In this document: in pieces, positions 37,139 through 44,419 of the stretch
How positions within the stretch are numbered: the stretch's first letter is position 1
Layout of the letters: each line of letters opens with the position of its first letter
NCBI GenBank assembly: GCA_015655015.1
Contig: JAATFV010000096.1
Location: forward strand, 40,310-104,309
Source: Chitinophagales bacterium
GTDB lineage: Bacteria; Bacteroidota; Bacteroidia; Chitinophagales; Chitinophagaceae
Reading direction: 5' to 3'
Length of the DNA stretch: 64,000 nt
Made by a program: the position numbers and the translations under genes
Notes under the pieces: model-generated
The model's input: only the letters and a program-made list of their open reading frames with translations
Database searches by the model: none
What the model was told of the DNA's origin: nothing

Positions 37139-38023
37139 GTGGCGTACCTAAAACTCTTAAGACCTAAAGATTGGGCAAAAAACTTATTCTTATTCATACC
37201 CTTATTTTTTGGAGGTGAATTTCTCAACATTGGGAAACTGATCAGCGTCTCGTTCGGATTTATCGCTTTTTCCTTTATTGCCAGCAGTATATACATCATT
37301 AATGACTACCGGGACCGGGAGGACGACCGCAAACACCCTGTAAAATGTAAAAGACCGCTGGCAGCAGGAACTGTTTCCCCAACAGCGGCCATACTCATTT
37401 GCGGCTTCCTCCTTATCGCAGGTTTTGGCCTCGCCTGGTGGATCCGGGATAAATTTCTCTTCGTACTGGCAATCTACTTTCTTATCAACCTGGCCTATTC
37501 TCTGGGACTAAAATCCGTCCCTATCCTGGATATTTTCATATTGGCCATCGGATTCGTCCTGCGTATCAAAGGAGGTTCCGTCATCTCCTACGTCCCTCTT
37601 TCAGAATGGATCGTTATCATGGTCTTCCTGCTGGCCGTATTCATGGCCATCGGCAAGCGAAGGGATGACGTACTGCTGAAGCTCAGCTCCGGAACGGACA
37701 TGCGCAAATCCATCAAAGGATACAACCTTGAGCTGCTGAATACCCTGCTGGCCCTTGTTTGTGCCGTTATAGTCGTCGCTTATCTCATGTATACCATGTC
37801 CCCGGATACTATAAAGAAACAGGGCACCTCCCGGCTCTATTATACCTGTATTTTTGTTTTAGCGGGAATTATGCGATATTTGTCCATCATTTATGTGGCG
37901 GCCGATTCCGGTTCCCCCACTAAGATCCTTTATAAAGACCGTTTTATCCAGATTACATTACTCCTTTGGATCGCCAGTTATACTTTGCTTATATATATGA
38001 AAGATATAACCCTGTTCAACTAA
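37139..38023 (+). CDS. UbiA-family polyprenyl-phosphate phosphoribosyltransferase
   Basis: 294 residues, about eight or nine helices. The UbiA metal/diphosphate motif reads NDYRDREDDRKHP from residue 55, and the start LKLLRPKDWAKNLFLFIPLFF matches the decaprenyl-phosphate 5-phosphoribosyltransferase group (mycobacterial Rv3806c), not menaquinone or haem prenyltransferases. The expected reaction is PRPP plus polyprenyl phosphate to polyprenyl-phosphoryl-5-phosphoribose at the inner membrane. The start is GTG at 37139. DprE1-like and DprE2-like genes and a phosphatase follow on the same strand, giving the whole route. The polyprenol is probably undecaprenol in this host, not decaprenol. Confidence 0.88.
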   Translation: MAYLKLLRPKDWAKNLFLFIPLFFGGEFLNIGKLISVSFGFIAFSFIASSIYIINDYRDREDDRKHPVKCKRPLAAGTVSPTAAILICGFLLIAGFGLAWWIRDKFLFVLAIYFLINLAYSLGLKSVPILDIFILAIGFVLRIKGGSVISYVPLSEWIVIMVFLLAVFMAIGKRRDDVLLKLSSGTDMRKSIKGYNLELLNTLLALVCAVIVVAYLMYTMSPDTIKKQGTSRLYYTCIFVLAGIMRYLSIIYVAADSGSPTKILYKDRFIQITLLLWIASYTLLIYMKDITLFN

Positions 38024-38090
38024 TCAGGATCCATGAAATGAGCCTTTGCCCATTCCATGCGGCCCTTTAATAAAGACAAATGATACCAGC

Positions 38091-39476
38091 ATGAAAAAGG
38101 AAATCGGCAACTGGGGCAATTACCCGGTTATGGAAAGTAATGAACGCAACTTCAGCTTCCTGGAGGATATGCGTAAATACATTCAAACAGCCAAAGACTT
38201 TATACCCCGGGGCAACGGCCGCTGTTACGGAGACGCATCCCTGGCCTCCAATACTATCAATACCACCCAATTCGACAAGATCCTCTCCTTTGATCCGGAA
38301 AACGGTATTTTCGAGTGCCAGAGCGGCATTACCCTCGATCAGGTATTGGAAGTGGTCGTGCCCAAAGGCTGGTTCCTTCCCGTGACGCCCGGAACAAAAT
38401 TCATAACGGTCGGCGGAGCAGTAGCCAGTGACGTGCATGGAAAAAATCATCACGTGGACGGCTGCTTCTCCCATCATGTGGAAGAAATGGATATCCTGCT
38501 GGCGGATGGCAGCCTGACGACCTGCAGCTCTTCCCTGCGGACGGATCTTTTCGAAGCCACCTGCGGAGGCATGGGGCTCACCGGAGTGATCACCCGTATA
38601 ATGTTTCGCCTTAAAAAGATAGAGACCTCCTATATCCGGCAAAAACAGGTAAAAGCAGCCAATCTGGAAGAGGTCCTCAGCCTGTTCGAAGAATACAAGG
38701 ATTATACCTATTCCGTAGCATGGATCGACTGCCTCAAAAAAGGCAGCGCATTCGGCCGCAGTATCCTTATCCTGGGCGAACATGCCTCCCTTTCCGAGCT
38801 GAATGACCAGCAGAAAAAAGAACCGCTGAAGCTGCCAAAGAAGAAACAGATCACCTTTCCCTTCAATCTCCCATCCTGGGTGCTGAACAGCTTCACCGTG
38901 AAAGCATTCAACTTCCTCTACTATGGAAAGAATTTCAAAAAGGAGATCAACAATACGGTCAATTATGAACCATTCTTTTATCCCCTGGACGCAATCCTGC
39001 ATTGGAACAGGGGTTATGGTAAAAAGGGTTTTGTTCAATACCAGTTCGTCGTCCCCATGGAAAGCAAACAGGGATTGATCGCTATCCTGCAAAAGATCAG
39101 CGAAAAAGGATTGGGCTCCTTCCTTGCCGTCCTGAAAGTATTCGGCAAACAGGAAAGCCTGATCGGCTTCCCCATGGAAGGATATACCCTGGCCCTGGAT
39201 ATCCCGGTGAGAAAAGGCTTGTTTGACACCCTGGATGAACTGGATAAGATCGTGCTGCAATACGGCGGCAGACTCTACCTATCCAAAGATGCAAGGATGA
39301 AACCGGAGATCTTACAAGCCGGCTATCCCCACCTCGCGCAGTTCTTATCCATTGTTAAAAAATACAACCCGGAAAACAGGATCCATTCCGCCCAGTCCGA
39401 CCGCCTGTTACTGACAACACCCGATAAGGCGACAAGGATCAGCACGGGTTCCGGATCACTGATCAGCGCCGATTAA
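38091..39476 (+). CDS. DprE1-like FAD-dependent polyprenyl-phosphoryl-ribose oxidase
   Basis: 461 residues from ATG 38091 (an in-frame TTG at 38046 gives an atypical extension). Vanillyl-alcohol-oxidase-type FAD domain: FIPRGNGRCYGDASLA, then VGGAVASDVHGKNHHVDG. The substrate domain has FFYPLDAILHWNRGYG (Tyr297), GYTLALDIPV and GRLYLSKDAR (Lys399), all alignable by eye with mycobacterial DprE1. DprE1 oxidises C2 of polyprenyl-phosphoryl-ribose to the keto intermediate. The residue matching the DprE1 cysteine targeted by benzothiazinones appears to be Ala368. Gaps of 67 bases to the UbiA gene and 43 bases to the reductase gene suggest an operon. Confidence 0.88.
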   Translation: MKKEIGNWGNYPVMESNERNFSFLEDMRKYIQTAKDFIPRGNGRCYGDASLASNTINTTQFDKILSFDPENGIFECQSGITLDQVLEVVVPKGWFLPVTPGTKFITVGGAVASDVHGKNHHVDGCFSHHVEEMDILLADGSLTTCSSSLRTDLFEATCGGMGLTGVITRIMFRLKKIETSYIRQKQVKAANLEEVLSLFEEYKDYTYSVAWIDCLKKGSAFGRSILILGEHASLSELNDQQKKEPLKLPKKKQITFPFNLPSWVLNSFTVKAFNFLYYGKNFKKEINNTVNYEPFFYPLDAILHWNRGYGKKGFVQYQFVVPMESKQGLIAILQKISEKGLGSFLAVLKVFGKQESLIGFPMEGYTLALDIPVRKGLFDTLDELDKIVLQYGGRLYLSKDARMKPEILQAGYPHLAQFLSIVKKYNPENRIHSAQSDRLLLTTPDKATRISTGSGSLISAD

Positions 39477-39519
39477 TACAATCAATGACACCCCCCAAAA
39501 AACCAAACTCAATACCGTC

Positions 39520-40251
39520 ATGCCTACTGTTCTAATACTAGGGGCCAGTTCGGATATGGCCGTCGCGCTAGCCCAAAAAATGGGCAGCAGCGGTTATAAT
39601 ATTCAATTGGCTGCAAGAAATGTAACCCGGCTTAGGCCCTTACAAACCGATCTTTCCATCCGTTATAATATTGTCTCGACCCTTCACGAATTCGATGCCG
39701 AAAAACCCGAAGGTCACCCCGCCTTCTTTTCATCCCTCCCCAGCCTGCCCGATATCACCATCTGTGTATTCGGTTACCTGGGTGATCAGAAACTGGCTGA
39801 ATCTGACTGGAAGGAATGCGAAAGGATCATCCGCGTAAATTATACAGGAGCCGTCTCCATCCTGAACATCGTAGCCAATGCCTGCGTCGCGCAGGGGAAA
39901 GGCACCATTGTCGGGATCAGCTCCGTAGCAGGGGAAAGAGGCCGCCAGAGCAATTATTTTTACGGCAGCGCCAAGGCAGGGTTTACCGCTTACCTCTCCG
40001 GCCTCCGCAACAGGCTGTTCCATGAAAAGATCCATGTACTTACTGTCCAGCCGGGATTCGTCTACACCCGTATGACAGAGAATATACCCCTGCCCGGACT
40101 GCTGACGGCAACCCCCGTCTACGTGGCAGATGCCATTTATAAAGCGATCGGCAAAAAAAAGAATATCATCTATGTGAAATGGTTATGGCGATGGATCATG
40201 CTGATCATTAAGAGCATACCCGAATTCCTGTTCAAAAAACTGAAATTGTGA
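39520..40251 (+). CDS. DprE2-like SDR, keto-arabinose reductase
   Basis: 243 residues, a short-chain dehydrogenase: N-terminal nucleotide loop VLILGASSDMA, NYTGAVS, serine in GISSVAGERGRQSN, and Y148-x3-K152 in YGSAKAGF. Its C-terminal basic hydrophobic tail (WLWRWIMLIIKSIPEFLFKKLKL) resembles that of mycobacterial DprE2 and may touch the membrane. Paired with DprE1 it should reduce the 2-keto intermediate to polyprenyl-phosphoryl-arabinofuranose with NAD(P)H. Its stop overlaps the GTG start of the phosphatase gene by four bases, implying translational coupling. Confidence 0.88.
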   Translation: MPTVLILGASSDMAVALAQKMGSSGYNIQLAARNVTRLRPLQTDLSIRYNIVSTLHEFDAEKPEGHPAFFSSLPSLPDITICVFGYLGDQKLAESDWKECERIIRVNYTGAVSILNIVANACVAQGKGTIVGISSVAGERGRQSNYFYGSAKAGFTAYLSGLRNRLFHEKIHVLTVQPGFVYTRMTENIPLPGLLTATPVYVADAIYKAIGKKKNIIYVKWLWRWIMLIIKSIPEFLFKKLKL

Positions 40252-40841
40252 AAAAAAGCATCGCCTTTTTTGATTTCGACGGAACGATCACGACAAAAGA
40301 TACCCTACTGGAATTTATTAAATATAATAAGGGCTCTTTTCGTTTTTACCTTGGCTTCCTCCTGAACAGCCCCTGGCTGATAGCCTATAAGCTGAAGATC
40401 ATTTCTAATCAGCGGGCCAAGGAAAAAGTGCTGGGATTCTTTTTCCGGAACTGCGCCCTCCCCGTCTTCCAGGAATCATGCGACCGGTTTGCAGCCGAGA
40501 TCGTACCGGGGCTCATCCGTCCTAAGGCATTGGAAGAGATCGCCCTCCTGCAGGCAAAAGGCGCTCCCGTTGTCATCGTCTCCGCCTCCCCGGAGAACTG
40601 GATAAAGGGCTGGACCGGCCAGATAGGGGCAACCCTCCTGGCCACCCGGCTGGAGATCAGGGACCAATGCCTCACCGGGAAGATACAGGGACATAATTGT
40701 TACGGAGAAGAAAAGCCAAGGCGCATACAGGAAGTCTACAGGTTATCGGATTACCAGGAGATCTATACTTATGGAGACACCAGCGGGGACAAGCCCATGC
40801 TCAGGCTGGGAACAGTGTCCTTTTTCAAGCCCTTCCGGTAA
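40248..40841 (+). CDS. HAD-IB family phosphatase
   Basis: 197 residues with the HAD motifs: nucleophile DFDGT at D9/D11, the ASPENW motif II region, and GDTSGDKPML as motif IV. The small helical cap is that of the SerB/HAD-IB group, and the C-terminus (SFFKPFR) is normal for it. The start is a GTG overlapping the DprE2-like stop in GTGA. In mycobacteria the 5'-phosphate of polyprenyl-phosphoryl-5-phosphoribose is thought to be removed by a PAP2-type enzyme; this coupled HAD protein is a plausible replacement. That role is inferred from position only; a phosphoserine-type phosphatase function is possible. Confidence 0.85.
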   Translation: MKKSIAFFDFDGTITTKDTLLEFIKYNKGSFRFYLGFLLNSPWLIAYKLKIISNQRAKEKVLGFFFRNCALPVFQESCDRFAAEIVPGLIRPKALEEIALLQAKGAPVVIVSASPENWIKGWTGQIGATLLATRLEIRDQCLTGKIQGHNCYGEEKPRRIQEVYRLSDYQEIYTYGDTSGDKPMLRLGTVSFFKPFR

Positions 40842-41113
40842 GAAAGTCTTCCTGGACAATGCAGCCCGGCAGGCCCGGATGAAACCCGGCAGTGTCAGGC
40901 GCCAGGCCCGGAAAATGACAACGGCTAATGCCCGGTTTCCAAAGCCAGCCGGCACAATCCGGGCAAAAGGGTAAAATGGACAAGTTTAATCGAAAAATGT
41001 TTTAAAGTCTTGCCATTCTTTATAATTTAGAGTCCGCCAGCCCCCTGTTAGATAATATTGGTTTTGGTTTAAACGTTATTTTATAGCATTATTAATTTTT
41101 AATATATTTCATC

Positions 41114-41920
41114 ATGGAATTCATTAACAAATCCGTAGAAGAGCTAAAAGCTTTCGCAAAAGAAAAGAACGAGGAGTACATCCATGCTGACCCCTTCCCC
41201 AATATCTATTTTGACAACTTTTTTATACCGGAAAAATTAAAAGAAGTGCTGGCGGAATTCCCGGACCTGACCAAAAATCCGGATCTTAAATTCAACGACC
41301 CCAACCAGGTCAAGCTGGCTTCCAAAGGGGAATACCGCTTTGGAGAAAAGACCCTGTCTTTTATGCACTTCCTGAATTCCCAGCCCTTTCTGGAATTTCT
41401 GTCCACCCTTACCGGCATACAGAACCTCATCCCCGATCCATTTTTCGACGGGGGCGGCGCCCACCAGATCCAGCCGGGAGGAATGCTGAAGATCCATGCC
41501 GACTTTAACAAACACCCAAATACCAAGCTGGATCGACGGATCAATGTCCTGGTATACATGAATGAAGACTGGCACGAAGAATATGGCGGTCACTTCGAAT
41601 TATGGGACACGGAAATGAAAGGGGTCAGGAAAAAGATCCTCCCCCTGTTCAACAGAATGGCCCTCTTTTCCACCACCAGCAATTCTTACCACGGCCACCC
41701 CAATCCCCTTACCTGCCCGCCCGACCGGACAAGAAAATCCCTGGCCCTCTACTACTATTCCAATGGAAGGCCCGAAGAAGGAATAGGAGCAGGATCAGCC
41801 GATCATAACACCATTTTTAAATACAGGCCCGAAGACAGGAAATCCCGTTTGATCTCCTCGCTGAAAGAAGTGATCAAACAGATAACGCCCCCCATCCTCC
41901 TGGGAGGACTGAAAAAATAA
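41114..41920 (+). CDS. 2-oxoglutarate/Fe(II)-dependent oxygenase
   Basis: 268 residues with a double-stranded beta-helix core of the prolyl-4-hydroxylase type. Iron ligands are visible as HADF (H128, D130) and SYHGHP (H193 or H195), with a basic residue for 2-oxoglutarate in DRTRKSLAL (R207 region). No signal peptide. Related genes often sit in surface-polysaccharide clusters, where they may hydroxylate sugars, acyl chains or proteins; the substrate here is unknown. It is separated from the arabinose-donor genes by 272 bases without recognisable genes and starts a tight run with the two glycosyltransferases downstream. Confidence 0.85.
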   Translation: MEFINKSVEELKAFAKEKNEEYIHADPFPNIYFDNFFIPEKLKEVLAEFPDLTKNPDLKFNDPNQVKLASKGEYRFGEKTLSFMHFLNSQPFLEFLSTLTGIQNLIPDPFFDGGGAHQIQPGGMLKIHADFNKHPNTKLDRRINVLVYMNEDWHEEYGGHFELWDTEMKGVRKKILPLFNRMALFSTTSNSYHGHPNPLTCPPDRTRKSLALYYYSNGRPEEGIGAGSADHNTIFKYRPEDRKSRLISSLKEVIKQITPPILLGGLKK

Positions 41921-41940
41921 AGCACGGAGAGTCAAAGAAT

Positions 41941-43164
41941 ATGGAGCTAAATACTGATAAGACCAGCGAGACGGTCCAGGGAAGAGATATTGTCGTCATT
42001 GGGCTGCAACCCTGGTATTATGAGATCGGCAGCAACTGCAAGACCATTGCTACTTATCTTTCCAAAGACAACCGGGTACTCTATGTCAACCTTCCGGTCA
42101 ACCGGAAGACCTTCCTCTCCCGTCAGAAAAGCCCCGGCATCCAGCAACATTGCGACGTCATTAAAGGTAAGGGAGAAAAGATCCGGCCCATCGGGCCCAA
42201 TATGTGGGAATTCTATCCCACTTCCCTCGTAGAATCCATTAACGGACTCCCTTCCAATAAAGCCTTTAATGTCATTAACTACTTTAATAACCGGCGCTTT
42301 GCCCGCAATATCCAACAAGCCATCCAGGCGCTGGACTTTAAAGACATTATCCTTTTTAACGACAATGATATTTACAACGGGTTCTACATGAAAGAACTGT
42401 TGCGGCCTTCTCTTTATCTCTACTACTGCCGCGATTTCCTGCAGGGCTACGATTACTGGAAAAAACATGTCTCCATACTGGAGCCGAAACTGATCAAAAA
42501 GGTCGATGCGGCCGTCGCCAATTCCACCTACTATGCCGAATATTGTTCCACACATAATCCCAACTCTTATTATATCGGCCAGGGGTGCAATTTTGATCTG
42601 TTCAATACAGATCGCGAATATACCAGACCGGAAGAGCTCAACGGACTAAAGTCTCCCCTTATAGGATACGTCGGCGCCATCGATTCCTCCAGGCTGGACG
42701 AAAAGATCCTGGAAAACATAGCCACGGAAAGACCAGACTGGAATATCGTCATGGTAGGCCCCGAAGACGTTTTTTTTACGGCCAGCCAGCTGCACCGGTT
42801 CCCCAATATCCATTTTACAGGCAGAAGGCCCCTGCAAAAGCTGCCGGAATTTGTCGCTCATTTTGATGTCTGTATCAACCCCCAGCTGATCAATACGATC
42901 ACCAAAGGAAATTATCCCCTGAAGATCGACGAATATCTCGCCATGGGCAAACCTGTCGTGGCCACCCGTACCCGCGCCATGAAATTATTTGAATCCCACA
43001 CCTACCTCGCCGACAAGCCGGAAGAGTACATCCACCTGATAGAAAGAGCGTTGGCAGAAAATTCCCCCTCCCTCAAAGACCAGCGCATCGCCTTTGCCAG
43101 AAGCCACACCTGGGAGAATTGCATAAAAGAGCTCTATAAAGTCATTTCTAACCTTATATCTTAA
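41941..43164 (+). CDS. GT4-like glycosyltransferase
   Basis: 407 residues, a GT-B fold cytoplasmic transferase. The N-terminus (VVIGLQPWYYEIGSNCKTIATYL) and the nucleotide-sugar region (IGYVGAIDSSRLDEKILENI, then PLKIDEYLAMGKPVVATRTRAM) are typical of the GT4/TuaH-like set. It should add a sugar from a nucleotide donor to a lipid-linked or protein acceptor. It lies 20 bases after the 2OG oxygenase and 5 bases before the GT-C gene, so the three are co-transcribed. Confidence 0.85.
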   Translation: MELNTDKTSETVQGRDIVVIGLQPWYYEIGSNCKTIATYLSKDNRVLYVNLPVNRKTFLSRQKSPGIQQHCDVIKGKGEKIRPIGPNMWEFYPTSLVESINGLPSNKAFNVINYFNNRRFARNIQQAIQALDFKDIILFNDNDIYNGFYMKELLRPSLYLYYCRDFLQGYDYWKKHVSILEPKLIKKVDAAVANSTYYAEYCSTHNPNSYYIGQGCNFDLFNTDREYTRPEELNGLKSPLIGYVGAIDSSRLDEKILENIATERPDWNIVMVGPEDVFFTASQLHRFPNIHFTGRRPLQKLPEFVAHFDVCINPQLINTITKGNYPLKIDEYLAMGKPVVATRTRAMKLFESHTYLADKPEEYIHLIERALAENSPSLKDQRIAFARSHTWENCIKELYKVISNLIS

Positions 43165-43169
43165 CCACC

Positions 43170-44372
43170 ATGACGAATAAGGTATCCCAAACATCGGGAC
43201 TGAATACCTCTCCAACAGCACAAAAGATCCTCGCCGGAATACTGATAACAGGCATCCTCCTCCGGATCTATATCTGCTTTTTTTCCCACCTGCCGAACAT
43301 GCATAAGGACTCTTATGAATATTACAAACAGGCGGATACCTTGCTGGCAGGCGGTTATACCAATTATTTCCCCAATGGATATCCCTTCCTCATCGCCCTG
43401 GTAAAGAGCCTTTCAGTCGCCCATACAGATAGCATTCTCCTCTGGTGTAATATCCTTATGTCTTCCCTGACCATCTGGTTTGTATACGACATCGGCAAAA
43501 GATTATCCGGCCAGACATCCCTGGCCCTGGCAGCAGCCGGCATCCTGGCTGTCTTCCCCTCCCAGATCAATTACGTGCGATGGCTGATGACCGAAGTACC
43601 AACCAGCTTTTTCCTCCTGGGCGCTTTTTTCTTTTACTACCGGCAGTCATATGCCTGGTGCGGCATATTCTTTGGGATTGCGATGGTGGTAAGAACCAAT
43701 GTAGCCCCCGTATTTTTCCTGCTCCTGATAGGACACCTCATTTTGACGCTCAGGAGAAACCGATGCCTGTCTACCCATAATGGCCCCGATAACGCCGGGA
43801 GCTTCGACAATCATTCCCCCCTTACCTGGAAGATGCTGATCGGCTTACTGGCCGGCTTTCTTCTGCCCGTCCTGCTCGTCAGCTACTACAGTTATGTAAA
43901 GTCGGGAGCCTTTTCCGTATCCGGTAACAACCAGATCAATATCCTGTATTCGGTCACCGCCTCAGGCCCTTATATCGACTTCCATCTCGGAGAAGAACAT
44001 CCGGAGATCAACACCTCAGGCAAAGCCCTCCATATGTATATCGATCATATGGTGTCCAGCCCGCTTCAATTTGTCCGGCAAAGACTGGCCAACCTCTGGG
44101 AATTATGGGGGTTTTATGCTTCAGATGCCAATGGCGGACGGGGAGTCGGTTCCAGGATCCTGCTGGGAGCAGGTAATTTCTTCCTGGTAGTCTTCGGGCT
44201 CATCGGCTGGTGGTTTCACCGGAAGGAATTTTCCGTTTCCATCCTGATACTTCCCTTCCTGGTGGTCACGCTGCTGCATACTTTTTTATTCGCGATGCCC
44301 CGCTATACTTATCCGGTCGAACCCTTTATGGTCCTCCTCGCCACCTGGGCACTGGTCTATAATAAAAAGTAA
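43170..44372 (+). CDS. GT39-like polyprenyl-phosphate-sugar glycosyltransferase
   Basis: 400 residues with about ten hydrophobic helices; the N-terminal extracytoplasmic loop contains HKDSYEYYKQADTLLAGGY, whose aspartate matches the catalytic acid of ArnT/PMT-like GT-C enzymes, followed by NGYPFLIALVKSL. Such enzymes use polyprenyl-phosphate sugars on the outer face of the inner membrane. Being near the DprE1/DprE2 genes, it is a candidate user of the predicted arabinofuranose donor, although specificity cannot be read from sequence. It starts 5 bases after the preceding GT4-like gene and ends at a bidirectional terminator. Confidence 0.82.
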   Translation: MTNKVSQTSGLNTSPTAQKILAGILITGILLRIYICFFSHLPNMHKDSYEYYKQADTLLAGGYTNYFPNGYPFLIALVKSLSVAHTDSILLWCNILMSSLTIWFVYDIGKRLSGQTSLALAAAGILAVFPSQINYVRWLMTEVPTSFFLLGAFFFYYRQSYAWCGIFFGIAMVVRTNVAPVFFLLLIGHLILTLRRNRCLSTHNGPDNAGSFDNHSPLTWKMLIGLLAGFLLPVLLVSYYSYVKSGAFSVSGNNQINILYSVTASGPYIDFHLGEEHPEINTSGKALHMYIDHMVSSPLQFVRQRLANLWELWGFYASDANGGRGVGSRILLGAGNFFLVVFGLIGWWFHRKEFSVSILILPFLVVTLLHTFLFAMPRYTYPVEPFMVLLATWALVYNKK

Positions 44373-44394
44373 AAAGAGCCTTTCGGCCCTTTTT
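44371..44394. terminator. bidirectional intrinsic terminator
   Basis: A 10-base stem with one mismatch (aaaaagagcc at 44371-44380, ggccc then five t at 44385-44394) encloses the loop tttc. The A/T arms provide a U tract on either strand. It overlaps the stop of the GT-C gene at 44372 and lies between it and the convergent PKD gene, so it probably ends both transcripts. Confidence 0.75.
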
Positions 44395-44419
44395 ACAACC
44401 AACTATCGGAATACTGGCT

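Noticed and set aside
37105..37140. TACTTTG as the promoter of the UbiA gene
   Set aside because: It has one spacer base too few for TAnnTTTG and no TTG at the right distance.
38067..39260. 397-codon minus-strand open frame opposite the DprE1-like gene
   Set aside because: The plus strand encodes a full FAD oxidase with recognisable motifs; the antisense frame shows no family resemblance.
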